Positions 1 to 9,300 of a stretch of 64,000 bases of DNA are shown here, in pieces. Numbering within the stretch: the stretch's first letter is position 1; every line of letters begins with the position of its first letter. Origin of the DNA: CAIUPE01 sp046091665. Its GTDB lineage: Bacteria; Pseudomonadota; Alphaproteobacteria; Rhizobiales; Beijerinckiaceae. The notes beneath the pieces were generated by a model, which was given only the letters and a program-made list of their open reading frames with translations, did not search any database and had not been told where the DNA came from. The DNA lies in the NCBI GenBank assembly GCA_046091665.1, contig JBJTCD010000053.1, forward strand, positions 10,636 to 74,635, read 5' to 3'. The position numbers were made by a program, and so were the translations under genes.

Positions 1-1
1 A

Positions 2-397
2 CGCGTTGAAGGGCTTGGGCTCCTTGATGTTGAAACCGTGATGGCGCCGAAAAAAACACTGCTCTCAGTTGCCGGTCATTTGATTGAAAACCAATCACGC
101 TTTCACGGCTATGAAATGCATATCGGTGTCACAAATGGCGCTGATTGCGAGAGGCCGCTTTTGCACTTTGATGATGGACGTGTTGATGGTGCGACGTCAA
201 AAACTCATCTCGTGCGCGGCATTTATGTGCATGGAATTTTTGCTGATGATCAGCAACGCGCCGCATGGCTTCAGTGGATTGGTGCACAATCGTCTTCGCT
301 TGCGTTTGAAACCATGATCGACGCCACACTTGATGCTTTGGCGGATCATCTTGAAAAGCATGTCGATTGCGACGGATTGCTTAAGCTTGCGCGGTGA
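2..397 (+). CDS. cobQ: Cobyric acid synthase CobQ, C-terminal part (5' end outside window)
   Basis: The reading frame is open from base 2, before any start codon, so the gene begins upstream of the window. The first residues (VEGLGLLDVET) are the typical C-terminal glutaminase-domain linker of cobyric acid synthase. They are followed by GYEMHIG and GIYVHGIF; the His of the GxYxHGxF motif belongs to the amidotransferase triad. In the family CobQ amidates the b, d, e and g side chains of the corrin ring with glutamine and ATP in the cytoplasm. Its 3' end overlaps the 3' end of the convergent cbiB gene by 17 bases. Together with cbiB and cobC it marks the end of a cobalamin biosynthesis cluster. 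Confidence 0.9.
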   Translation, partial: RVEGLGLLDVETVMAPKKTLLSVAGHLIENQSRFHGYEMHIGVTNGADCERPLLHFDDGRVDGATSKTHLVRGIYVHGIFADDQQRAAWLQWIGAQSSSLAFETMIDATLDALADHLEKHVDCDGLLKLAR

Positions 398-1358
398 AAA
401 AAAGCGCCATCGCGATAATCATTAAACCCTGAATCACGCAAGCGATGCGATAGAGATTTAATGCGCGGTGAATATCCGCCGCATTTAAGTCTCGACGCCC
501 ATCGCCCATATAGACATCATCAACGAGCGTATCGCCATAGACACGCGGACCGGCGAGTGCATAGCCAAGCGCACCCGCAAGAGCGGATTCCGGCCATCCG
601 GCATTGGGTGAACGATGTTTGCGCGCGTCACGAAAAACGCATTTCACCGCATGAAAGGGAGACGCATCGCGCACAAAAAGCGAAGCGAGAATAATCAATA
701 GTGCCGTCAGACGAGAACAGGGCAGATTGACGAGATCATCAAGACGCGCCGAGGCCCAACCGAACGCATGATATTTTTCTGATTTATGACCAATCATACT
801 GTCTGCGGTGTTGATGGCTTTATAAAGAACGCCGCCGGTTAGTCCAAAACACGCGGTCCAGAAAATGGGCGCAACCACACCATCAGAAAAATTTTCAGCG
901 AGACTTTCAATCGCCGCGCGGCTTACTCCCGCTTCATCAAGCGCATCGGTTTTACGACCGACAATCATCGAGACCGCTTTGCGGCCGCCTTCAAGTCCCT
1001 CATTTTGAAGCGCATCGGCAACCGCTCTGACATGTTCATCAAGGCTTCGTTGCGCGGGCAGAGTGGCGGCCAGACACCTAACCCCAATAAACCCGAGGGC
1101 ATAATGCCCAAGCCCGCGCTCAATCAGAGAAGCGATGCCGCCTGTGACGAGGATGAGGATGACGAGCGCAAAGACGCCCGTGATCCGGCGCATAAAAAAA
1201 GGCCAGTTTTCACGGTTGAGACTGCGCTCAAGACGGGCTATCAACCCGCCGATCCAGGTGACCGGATGGCCGATGGCGCGGAAGAGTGCTTGCGGATACC
1301 CAAGGAGCCCTTCGAGCAGGAGTTGAGTAGCCGCAATGAAAAGCGAACCCGTAACCAT
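381..1358 (-). CDS. cbiB: Adenosylcobinamide-phosphate synthase CbiB/CobD
   Basis: This 325-residue multi-pass membrane protein has the CbiB hallmarks: an N-terminal membrane segment, GHPVTWIG early in the protein, a central ESLAENFSDGVVAPIFW block and YKAINTADSMIGHK near the middle. The family joins adenosylcobyric acid to aminopropanol or its phosphate at the inner membrane. The length is normal for the family. Its ATG start lies 23 bases inside the divergent cobC reading frame if cobC starts at its first ATG, so the two promoters must lie inside the opposing genes or cobC must start later. Confidence 0.92.
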   Translation of the reverse strand: MVTGSLFIAATQLLLEGLLGYPQALFRAIGHPVTWIGGLIARLERSLNRENWPFFMRRITGVFALVILILVTGGIASLIERGLGHYALGFIGVRCLAATLPAQRSLDEHVRAVADALQNEGLEGGRKAVSMIVGRKTDALDEAGVSRAAIESLAENFSDGVVAPIFWTACFGLTGGVLYKAINTADSMIGHKSEKYHAFGWASARLDDLVNLPCSRLTALLIILASLFVRDASPFHAVKCVFRDARKHRSPNAGWPESALAGALGYALAGPRVYGDTLVDDVYMGDGRRDLNAADIHRALNLYRIACVIQGLMIIAMALFFTAQA

Positions 1359-2403
1359 TGATCCCCTTGACCCGCAACGGGCCCTTGAAAGCCTTGTGGT
1401 TCATGGCGGACGCTTGTTCGACGCCCGTCACGCCTTTCCGAAAGCGCCCGAACCCTGGATTGATCTTTCAACAGGGATCAACCCCGCGCCCTATCCGGTG
1501 GGGGAGGTTTCTGAGGCATCATGGACGCGATTGCCAGAGGAAAATGAAATTTGTGCGCTCGAAGCCGCCGCCGCCCACACATTCGGGGCGCGGTTTGAGT
1601 CCTTTGTGATTGCCGCGCCCGGCACGGAAACGCTGATCCATCTTTTGCCGCGTCTTTTTCCCGCCCGGCATGTCGCAATTCTGGGCTTCACTTATTCAGA
1701 ACATCAGATTGCGTGGGAAACGGCCGGCGCTGTGGTCGATATTGTGAGTTCGATTGACGATCTTCTTACAACGGACGATTTCGACACGATCGTTGTTGTT
1801 AACCCGAATAATCCGTGCGGGCGGCTTGTCGATCCGAAACATCTCACCGCACTTGCAAGCAAACTCGCGCGTAAAGGTGGTCGTTTGATTGTCGATGAAG
1901 CTTTCATGGATCTGATGGAAGACGCGGCAAGTTTTGTTCATCGTCTTCCGAATGAAGGCGCGGTGATTTTGCGGTCTTTTGGTAAAACTTTTGGTTTGGC
2001 CGGATTGCGTTTGGGCTTTGCGCTTGCGGGTTCGCATGACGGTGAAAAAATCCGCGCAGCACTTGGCTCATGGCCGATCTCGGGTGCTTCGATTGAAATT
2101 GGTCTGCGCGCTTATGGTGACACGGGTTGGCTCACCAATACAATGGCGCGGCTCGAAGAAGATTGCGAAGAGCTTGATGCGGTCATCGAAAAGCTTGGAC
2201 TGAAAGTGATTGGCGGCACACCGCTTTATCGTTTGGCGGAAGGCGATCAGGCGCAAGAGGTATTTCAGCGCCTTGCGCAATCAGGCATTCTCGTGCGGGC
2301 CTTCAAAGACAAGCCGAATTGGTTACGCTTTGGCATTCCGGGCGGTGACACTGAGGTCTGGGATCTCTTGATCGAACGCGTGCGGAAATTACTGCCGCGG
2401 TAA
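1336..2403 (+). CDS. cobC: Threonine-phosphate decarboxylase CobC (PLP-dependent)
   Basis: A 355-residue fold-type I PLP enzyme of the histidinol-phosphate aminotransferase-like family. DLSTGINPAPYP near residue 45, NPNNPCGR, a DEAF motif and the lysine in SFGKTFGLAGLRLGF (the PLP Schiff-base lysine) fit CobC/CobD, which makes (R)-1-amino-2-propanol phosphate for the cobalamin nucleotide loop. The first ATG at 1336 overlaps cbiB head to head. Relatives usually begin close to the VHGGRLFDARHAFP segment, so a GTG at 1396 is a plausible alternative start that removes the overlap. Confidence 0.9.
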   Translation: MKSEPVTIDPLDPQRALESLVVHGGRLFDARHAFPKAPEPWIDLSTGINPAPYPVGEVSEASWTRLPEENEICALEAAAAHTFGARFESFVIAAPGTETLIHLLPRLFPARHVAILGFTYSEHQIAWETAGAVVDIVSSIDDLLTTDDFDTIVVVNPNNPCGRLVDPKHLTALASKLARKGGRLIVDEAFMDLMEDAASFVHRLPNEGAVILRSFGKTFGLAGLRLGFALAGSHDGEKIRAALGSWPISGASIEIGLRAYGDTGWLTNTMARLEEDCEELDAVIEKLGLKVIGGTPLYRLAEGDQAQEVFQRLAQSGILVRAFKDKPNWLRFGIPGGDTEVWDLLIERVRKLLPR

Positions 2404-2424
2404 ATATGTTCGGTGGGCCGCTTG

Positions 2425-2736
2425 TTACTCGCGTTCGCCCCATTCATTTTCCCAATCTTTACCACCGTAGAAAACACGTAAAATCGTAACTTGGGTTTCC
2501 TCAACCATAAACGCGATGGTGATGCGGCGTTCAAAGCCGATGATGCGGAGTCCTTGCATGAGATCATCGTGTCGTGTGCCACGCTCCGAAGCGAGGTCGA
2601 ATTTAGAAATATATGCTTCAATCCTATTGATATAGCGCTCTGCTATAGAATGCCCCGCCACATCAGCAATGCGAAAATATATCGAGACAATGTCACGGCT
2701 TGCCTCTGTCGATTGAACGACCCTGCGTCGACGCAT
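2425..2736 (-). CDS. parE: RelE/ParE-family toxin
   Basis: A 103-residue protein with the ParE/RelE layout: an N-terminal helix carrying DIVSIYFRIAD, a central IEAYISKF and RGTRHDDLMQGLRIIGFERRITIAFMV, and a C-terminal strand ILRVFYGGKDWE. The RHDDL-x-G-RIIGF section is characteristic of ParE partners of ParD1/3/4 antitoxins. ParE toxins poison DNA gyrase; that activity is known for the family but cannot be read from the sequence. The start overlaps the stop of the upstream antitoxin by one base, so the pair is translationally coupled. Confidence 0.88.
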   Translation of the reverse strand: MRRRRVVQSTEASRDIVSIYFRIADVAGHSIAERYINRIEAYISKFDLASERGTRHDDLMQGLRIIGFERRITIAFMVEETQVTILRVFYGGKDWENEWGERE

Positions 2737-3014
2737 TATTTTTCCGATCTAATGCGGGCAATTTCATCGCGGATGAATTTGAAGGCTTCGTCTATCGGCA
2801 TCACTCTTTCAGGGTGCTCCTTCAAATCTAGCGCGGTGGGGAGGACTTCTTCGCGCAGCCATTTCTCAATAGCGGCATCGCGGGACTGGAGCGCGCGTAG
2901 CCCTTCGCGGATGACTTCGCTGCCCGATGCATAATCACCCGAAGCAACTTTCGCGTCGATGAAGTCCGACTGGTCTTTTGAGAGACTAAATGTACGCTTG
3001 GCTACACTGGACAT
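2736..3014 (-). CDS. parD: ParD-type ribbon-helix-helix antitoxin
   Basis: The 92-residue protein begins with a short beta strand (AKRTFSLSKDQSDFIDAKV) followed by GDYASGSEVIREGLRAL, the standard ribbon-helix-helix of ParD/CopG antitoxins. The acidic C-terminal half is the toxin-binding tail. The gene precedes parE in the usual antitoxin-first order. A perfect inverted repeat just upstream (3037-3053) is a likely autorepression operator. Confidence 0.9.
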   Translation of the reverse strand: MSSVAKRTFSLSKDQSDFIDAKVASGDYASGSEVIREGLRALQSRDAAIEKWLREEVLPTALDLKEHPERVMPIDEAFKFIRDEIARIRSEK

Positions 3015-3036
3015 AATACTTCCTTCGACTGACGCA

Positions 3037-3053
3037 GTATGACTAATTCATAC
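3037..3053 (-). promoter_or_regulatory. Putative ParD operator (perfect inverted repeat)
   Basis: GTATGA and TCATAC form a perfect inverted repeat separated by five bases, 23 bases upstream of the parD start codon. ParD-type antitoxins repress their own promoters through such palindromes. The position is seen; the assignment as operator is inference. Confidence 0.55.
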
Positions 3054-3089
3054 CAAGACTTTGAGGAAAAGTCGAGCGTTTTCGAAGTC

Positions 3090-5573
3090 CTAGGCGGTCC
3101 GCTCCACAAAACTATCCAGCACCATTTTGCGGCCAGCTTTGTCGAAATCGATTGTGAGTTTGTTGCCATCAATACTCGCCACTGAACCATTGCCGAATTT
3201 GATGTGAAACACACGATCCCCTTCGATAAATCGTGAAGGTGAGCCCGTCGATTTCGCAACAAGCTCGCCTTCAATCAGCATTGTGCCGCGACGCGCGGGC
3301 GGGGCGCGATAGGGTTCGGCGCGTTCAGAAAATCCATCCGTGCTGAAACGGCGTCCGCGTTGCGCGTCATCGCGACGTTCGTTGCGATCATCATCTTCAT
3401 CATAGCCGCCTGCAACGCGTCCGCGACCACCGGGGCCACGATCGGTACTCCCGCCACGCTGTTGTGCGCGTTGCCAGCCGGGTGTTTGATAGGATGAACC
3501 ACCAAAGCCTTGTTGATCAAAACGCGAGCGTCCATAACCACCTTGACCACTCGCAAATCCTGCCGGTGCATCCATCACTTCAACATGTTCGGGCGGCAAT
3601 TCATCAATGAAGCGTGAGGGGACAGTCGCGCTCCACAAACCATGAATGCGACGATTGCTTGCGAAATAAAGTTTCGCGCGTCGTCTTGCGCGGGTGAGGC
3701 CGACATAAGCGAGACGGCGTTCTTCTTCCAGGCCTGCACGCCCATTTTCGTCCAATGCGCGTTGATTTGGAAAAAGGCCTTCTTCCCAACCGGGCAGAAA
3801 GACCGTTTCGAATTCGAGACCTTTCGCGCCATGCAGGGTCATGATCGATACGCGATCGCTTGAATCATTATCGCTCATTTCCATCACAAGTGAGACATGT
3901 TCAAGAAAGCCTGCGAGGTCTGGAAATTCTTCCATCGAACGCACAAGTTCTTTCAAGTTTTCGAGACGACCGGCGCTGTCGGCAGTACGTTCCTTTTGCC
4001 ACATGTCGGTGTAGCCAGATTCTTCCAAAATCTGCTCGGCGAGTTCCGAATGTTTCATAGTCTCGATGAGCGAGGACCACCGCTCGAAACTTTTTGCAAG
4101 CTCGCGCAAAGTTGCGCGCGGGCGTGGTTTCAATTCATCGGTTTCGATCAAGCGGCGCACGGCTTCAAGCATCGCGACACTATTCTTGCGCGCGTATAAA
4201 TGCACTTGTTCTATTGTTGCATCACCCAAGCCGCGCTTGGGCGTGTTTACGATGCGTTCAAAAGCAAGATCGTCAGCAGGGTTCGCGACGACACGCAGAT
4301 AGGCCATGGCATCACGAATTTCAGCGCGTTCATAAAAGCGCGGACCGCCGATGACGCGATAAGGCAGACCCAATGTAACAAAGCGATCTTCAATCTCGCG
4401 CATTTGCGCCGAGATGCGAACAAGAATCGCGATATCGGCAAGCGCATGACCCTTATGTTGAAGCGCTTCGATCTCTTCACCGATCAAACGCGCTTCTTCC
4501 TCCGAGTCCCACGCGCCGGTAAGCGTCGGCTTTTCACCTTCTTCATCATCGGTAAAAAGCGTTTTGCCGAGGCGACCCTGATTATGCGCGATCAATTTTC
4601 CGGCGGCATTGAGAATATGTCCGGTCGAACGATAATTGCGCTCAAGGCGAATGACGACCGCGCCAGGGAAATCTTTCTCGAAACGCAAGATGTTATCAAC
4701 TTCCGCGCCACGCCACCCATAGATCGATTGATCATCATCGCCAACACAACAGACATTGCGGCGACCTTGCGCCAAAAGACGCAGCCATAGATATTGCGCG
4801 ACATTAGTGTCTTGATACTCGTCAACGAGCATGAATTTGAAACGCTCTTGATAGGCACTCAATATATCGGGTTGTTCACGGAAGAGACGCAAATTCTCAA
4901 GCAGCAGATCACCAAAATCGGCCGCGTTTAATTGTTTCAAGCGCTCTTGATAGAGTGCATAAAGTTTCGCGCCTTTGCCATTGGCAAAAGCGGCTGCTTC
5001 GCCTGAAGGCACTTTGTCGGGCGTGAGTCCGCGATTTTTCCAGCCATCAATATAAGAAGAAAGCGCGCGCGCCGGCCAGCGCTTCTCGTCAATATCTTCA
5101 GCGCGGATGACCTGCCGCATCAACCGAATCTGATCATCCGTATCAAGAATGGTGAAATCGGATTTCAAACCGACAAGTTCAGCATGACGGCGTAAAATTT
5201 TTGTACCAATCGCATGGAATGTGCCAAGCCACGGCATGCCTTCGGCAACATCGCCCACAAGATGCGCGATGCGTTCTTTCATTTCGCGTGCGGCTTTGTT
5301 GGTGAAGGTGACGGCCAGAATTTGCGAAGGGTAAGCGCTGCCGGTTGCGATGATATGGGCGATACGGGTGGTGAGCACACGCGTTTTACCGGTGCCTGCG
5401 CCGGCAAGCACAAGCACAGGACCTTCAATCGCTTCGACGGCGCGACGTTGCTCGGGGTTCAATCCCTCAAGATAAGCGCCATTGCCGCGCGCCGCGGTTT
5501 GCGCGCGCTGCGCCAACCCTCCGGCTTTCGGCCGATAGGCGAGATCATCATCGAAGGGGAAGGGATCACTCAC
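3090..5573 (-). CDS. uvrD: UvrD/PcrA-type superfamily 1 DNA helicase
   Basis: The 827-residue protein has a Walker A motif GAGTGKT near residue 60, VDEYQDTN (motif II), GDDDQSIYGWRGA (motif III), RLERNYRST (motif IV), and SIMTLHGAKGLEFETVFLPGWEEGLFP with YVGLTRARRR toward the C-terminus. A Gly/Arg/Asp-rich linker (about residues 665-760) precedes a small C-terminal Tudor-like segment (GDRVFHIKFGNGSV), as in PcrA/UvrD, which binds RNA polymerase in relatives. The family unwinds DNA 3' to 5' in nucleotide excision and mismatch repair. The gene stands alone, downstream of a short intergenic stretch and upstream of the ParDE operator. Confidence 0.93.
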   Translation of the reverse strand: MSDPFPFDDDLAYRPKAGGLAQRAQTAARGNGAYLEGLNPEQRRAVEAIEGPVLVLAGAGTGKTRVLTTRIAHIIATGSAYPSQILAVTFTNKAAREMKERIAHLVGDVAEGMPWLGTFHAIGTKILRRHAELVGLKSDFTILDTDDQIRLMRQVIRAEDIDEKRWPARALSSYIDGWKNRGLTPDKVPSGEAAAFANGKGAKLYALYQERLKQLNAADFGDLLLENLRLFREQPDILSAYQERFKFMLVDEYQDTNVAQYLWLRLLAQGRRNVCCVGDDDQSIYGWRGAEVDNILRFEKDFPGAVVIRLERNYRSTGHILNAAGKLIAHNQGRLGKTLFTDDEEGEKPTLTGAWDSEEEARLIGEEIEALQHKGHALADIAILVRISAQMREIEDRFVTLGLPYRVIGGPRFYERAEIRDAMAYLRVVANPADDLAFERIVNTPKRGLGDATIEQVHLYARKNSVAMLEAVRRLIETDELKPRPRATLRELAKSFERWSSLIETMKHSELAEQILEESGYTDMWQKERTADSAGRLENLKELVRSMEEFPDLAGFLEHVSLVMEMSDNDSSDRVSIMTLHGAKGLEFETVFLPGWEEGLFPNQRALDENGRAGLEEERRLAYVGLTRARRRAKLYFASNRRIHGLWSATVPSRFIDELPPEHVEVMDAPAGFASGQGGYGRSRFDQQGFGGSSYQTPGWQRAQQRGGSTDRGPGGRGRVAGGYDEDDDRNERRDDAQRGRRFSTDGFSERAEPYRAPPARRGTMLIEGELVAKSTGSPSRFIEGDRVFHIKFGNGSVASIDGNKLTIDFDKAGRKMVLDSFVERTA

Positions 5574-5660
5574 TCGAAACCTCGAAAGAGACGAACAAAG
5601 CGCGAATCAGAGCCGGAGAATGGACGACCCGACCCGCGATGTCGATCTAAAGCGCGGCGT

Positions 5661-6194
5661 CTAATGGAGGCCAACTTTACCCGCGCGGCCTGTATTGGGG
5701 ATGGTGATCACGCGGCCGATATGGTCGGGGCGGGGCAAAGCGGCATGGGCCGATTTCATCACCGCGATGGCTTCAAGAATTTCGGGCGGGAAGGGGCCAA
5801 CTTTCCGCCCCTCATGGAGAATATGGAGCAGCATGACTTCCGCTGTTGCCGCGAGCCAACCTTCTTGCGCATGTCGCATCTCGAGCGCGAGATGCATGCG
5901 CTTCACATCATAGTCGATGAGCTGCAGCGTCACCCGTACCGGCATATCGGCAAGAACTTCGCGTCGATAGGAGACATGCGCTTCGGCCACGAAAATGGTG
6001 CCCGGCCCGTCGCGATAATAGTCCTTATCGAGCCCGACGAGATCAAGCGCCTCATCGAGCGATCGGTCGAACATGACGTGGTAATAAGCCATATTCAGAT
6101 GGTTATTGTCGTCAATCCATGACGGTTCGGGCCGCATGACGGAGGAGACAAAAGGCGCAAAAAAGAGCGGATTGATCTTCGGCTTGGCGGACAT
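5661..6194 (-). CDS. Hotdog-fold acyl-CoA thioesterase (4HBT family)
   Basis: A much longer open frame runs upstream to 6965, but it lies opposite asmA. Recognisable thioesterase sequence starts around the ATG at 6194, giving 177 residues. The segment WIDDNNHLNMAYYHVMFD matches the 4HBT-family active-site region, where a polar residue precedes NMAYY, and YRREVLADMPVRVTLQLIDYDVKRMHLALEMRH continues the hotdog fold. Such enzymes hydrolyse acyl-CoA thioesters; the substrate cannot be named. It is divergent from asmA. An alternative internal start at 6137 would still keep the active-site motif. Confidence 0.8.
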   Translation of the reverse strand: MSAKPKINPLFFAPFVSSVMRPEPSWIDDNNHLNMAYYHVMFDRSLDEALDLVGLDKDYYRDGPGTIFVAEAHVSYRREVLADMPVRVTLQLIDYDVKRMHLALEMRHAQEGWLAATAEVMLLHILHEGRKVGPFPPEILEAIAVMKSAHAALPRPDHIGRVITIPNTGRAGKVGLH

Positions 6195-6383
6195 CGGGGC
6201 TCGATCGCGCGGGGGAGACGATTTTTTCTCATTATCGGGATCGGGAAGCGGCTGGCAAGGCGTGAAATTTCTTAATCCTATTGCCTTTCTTTTGCCGTCT
6301 GACTTTGAAAAACCGTCGCGCGGGGCTCTTTCCCCTTGTATGGTGCGCCGCGGCGGTCGGACCCTTCGGCTGCAACAACAAAA

Positions 6384-9300
6384 ATGGGTGGGCGTTTCGT
6401 GCGCGAGTTTCTGACCGGACTGGCGATTCTGATTATCGGCGTGCTGTTTATGGCACTGCTGGCTCCGCTTTTTGTTGATTTCAATGAACGCCGGGCCTTT
6501 GTCGAAGAGACCCTGTCGCGCGCTGCCGGAACCCGCATTGCGGTCGAGGGTGCGATTTCTGTTCGCTTCCTGCCTTTTCCTGTTGTGAAGCTTGAGGGCG
6601 TAACCGTCGGCAGCAAGGCGGCCGGTATCGAAGTGAAGGCTGATCGCGTCTCGCTCGATATTGGCACAATGCCGCTTCTCAAAGGCGAAATCCATGTGAT
6701 GGAAGCGACGGTCGAAAAACCTGTCGTTACACTTGCGATATCGCCTGAGGGTCGCGTACCGAAATTTCCGGCTCTCTCGAATAACAATAATGATGCGGTT
6801 TCGGGGTGGGCAATCCGCATCGAGACGCTTGCGCTTCGTAATGGCGAATTGGCTGTTATTCCAACCGCAGACGCGCCGCCGATGCGTCTCTCGAAATTGG
6901 ATCTCGATGTTGAAGCCGCTGCGCTCTCGGGCCCCTGGCATGTTGAAGGCACAGGGCAATGGCATGGGCGCTCGGTCAATGTGCGTCTCACAACCGGTGC
7001 ACTTGATGAAGCGGGGCTGCTGCGTGCTCGTGCGGGGATTGATCGCAAAGGTGGCGGCTTTCGTGCCGAACTTGACGGTATCATTTCAACACGCGGTGAA
7101 ACAGGTTTTGACGGCAAGTTGAAACTTGAAGGCGATATGGCGTGGCCGGAAGATAATGATATCGGCATTCGTCCCGTAACCGTGACATCATCTCTTCGCC
7201 TTGCAGGTCGCGGCTTTGATATTTCATCGGCTGAAATTCAAGCGGGTGGTGATGAAAGCGGTTTTAAGCTCACAGGTTCTGGCAATGGTACGCTCGGACA
7301 AAAGGGCGGCATGATTTTGTTTCTCGATGCGCGGCAAATTGATCTTGATCGTACCTTGCCGGTGCAGAACAGAAATTTTCCACCTTTGCTCGATGTGTTG
7401 TCAACATGGCGCGGTATTTTGCTTGCGTCCGATCAGGATTTAACACCGTCAATACCGGTTGATGTCACGCTGTCGATTGAAAGTGTTCTCGCAGGCGGTG
7501 ATACGATCAAAAATCTCAAACTCGATACGCATCTTGATTCAGAAGGTGTGAAGCTCAAACAAGGTGAAGCAGATTTGCCTGGTGGTGCGCGCTTGGTCGC
7601 GAAAGGCGATATTGGCTTAACGGATGGCGGCGCCTTTTTTGGCAAAGCGACTTTTACGGCAAAAGATTTCCCACGTTTTGGCGCTTGGGTTGATGGCGAA
7701 ACATCAGGACGATCTGTGCGTTTCGGTGAAGCGCGTGATATTGCGATCGAAGGCGATCTCGCTCTTTCATCAAGCTTGATTGGCGCGAGTAACTTAAAAG
7801 TGCGCCTTGATAAATCCAACCTCACTGGTCTCGTTCGTTATGCGATGCCGGAGGAGGGCGCGCGGGCGCGGCTTGATGCGCAATTGGCGTCCGATGGTTT
7901 CGATATTGATCAATTGCCTGATTTTCCAATGATGGCGGCGCGCTTAGGCGCAATTGATGCATCGCTTTTGATTGATGCGCGCAATGTGCGCACGGCGCGG
8001 GTGAAGGATGCGCATGCCGGTCGCGTTCAAATGAAAGCGCGAGCGTCCGATGAAGGCCTCGTAATCGATACGCTCGATATCGCAGATCTTGGAGGCGCAA
8101 CGGTTAAAGCAAGCGGTCGTTTGACCGCTGCCGGTGAAAAAGTTGAAGCGATGATTGATGCGCCTGACATGGCGCCGCTCTCAATTCTTTTTGGGAAATT
8201 GTTTCCGGGTCATGTGACAAACATGATTACCGATCGCGCTCGGTCGATAAGCCCCGCGCATGTAACGGTGAGTGCGGAACGATTGACGAATGCGGCGCAT
8301 ATTGTGCGTATTGGCTTTGATGGAACGCTCTCGTCCACAACAATCAATGGCAATGGTCGTATCGGCTTTGCCGATGCCGGATCAAATTTTGATATCACCG
8401 CAAAAATCACATCAACGGATGCGGCAAGCCTTTTGCGACAAGCGGGAGCCACTCTCTTGCCTCTACCGCTTGCAGGTGGCGCGCGTCTCGATCTTCATCT
8501 CAAAGGCGATTCCCAAGCGACAACCGCGCTCACGCTTGAAGGTCAAGTGGCGGGTGTGAATGGCATAGCAAATTTAACCATTGATCCTTCATCCACTCAT
8601 GTAAGTGGTCCGATCAAATTCGACACAATGGATGCAGCACCGCTTTTGCTCTCTCTTGGCACGCCGCTTCCTGATGCGACTATGAAGCTTCCTGTATCTG
8701 CTACCGCGTCGTTGGATTACAAGAATGATATTTTAGCGGTGAATGCGCTTGAGGCGTCTGTTCTTGGTCAGAAGTTAAAAGGTGTGTTGGCTTACAAACC
8801 TTCCGCCGCAAAGATTGAAGGCGATCTCAAAGCCGATGCTTTGTCTTTAACCGCAATGACATCTTTGATCACAGGTCCGCTTGCTGATCCTGTGTCTGGA
8901 TCACTTTGGTCGTCGAGCCGTTTTTCGGAAATGGGCCCGCCGCCGCTCGATGCATTGATCACGCTCCAGATTGATCGTCTTGATACCGCTTTCGGTGCGA
9001 AATTCTCGAAAGTGAAAACGGAGATTCTTTGGCAGCCGGATGCGCTTGAATTCAGATCAATCGATGCACGCGTTTTTGACGTGCCTTTTGCAGGCTCATT
9101 GACACTGCGCCGGCAGGGAAGTCTTGCGACCTATCTTGGAAAAATATCCGTTAAAGGTGTAGCGCTTTCTGATCTCTTCCCGCGTTCGGGCTTGGGAGGA
9201 AGTGCCGACATTCAATTTGATGGGGGCGGTTCCGGAGAAAGTCTCTCCGCCTTTGCCGCTTCTCTTTCAGGCGGCGGGCAACTCAAAATATCGGGTCTTG

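Noticed and set aside
1..1400. A cobalamin riboswitch for the cbiB/cobC genes
   Set aside because: The two genes overlap at their starts, leaving no leader, and no B12-box-like sequence was seen.
5214..6122. Plus-strand frame of 302 codons across the uvrD start and thioesterase
   Set aside because: It overlaps two well-supported genes on the other strand and lacks any domain.
6195..6965. Upstream extension of the thioesterase frame to 434 residues
   Set aside because: It lies opposite the start of asmA, reads as Arg/His-rich sequence without family features, and the thioesterase start fits the ATG at 6194.
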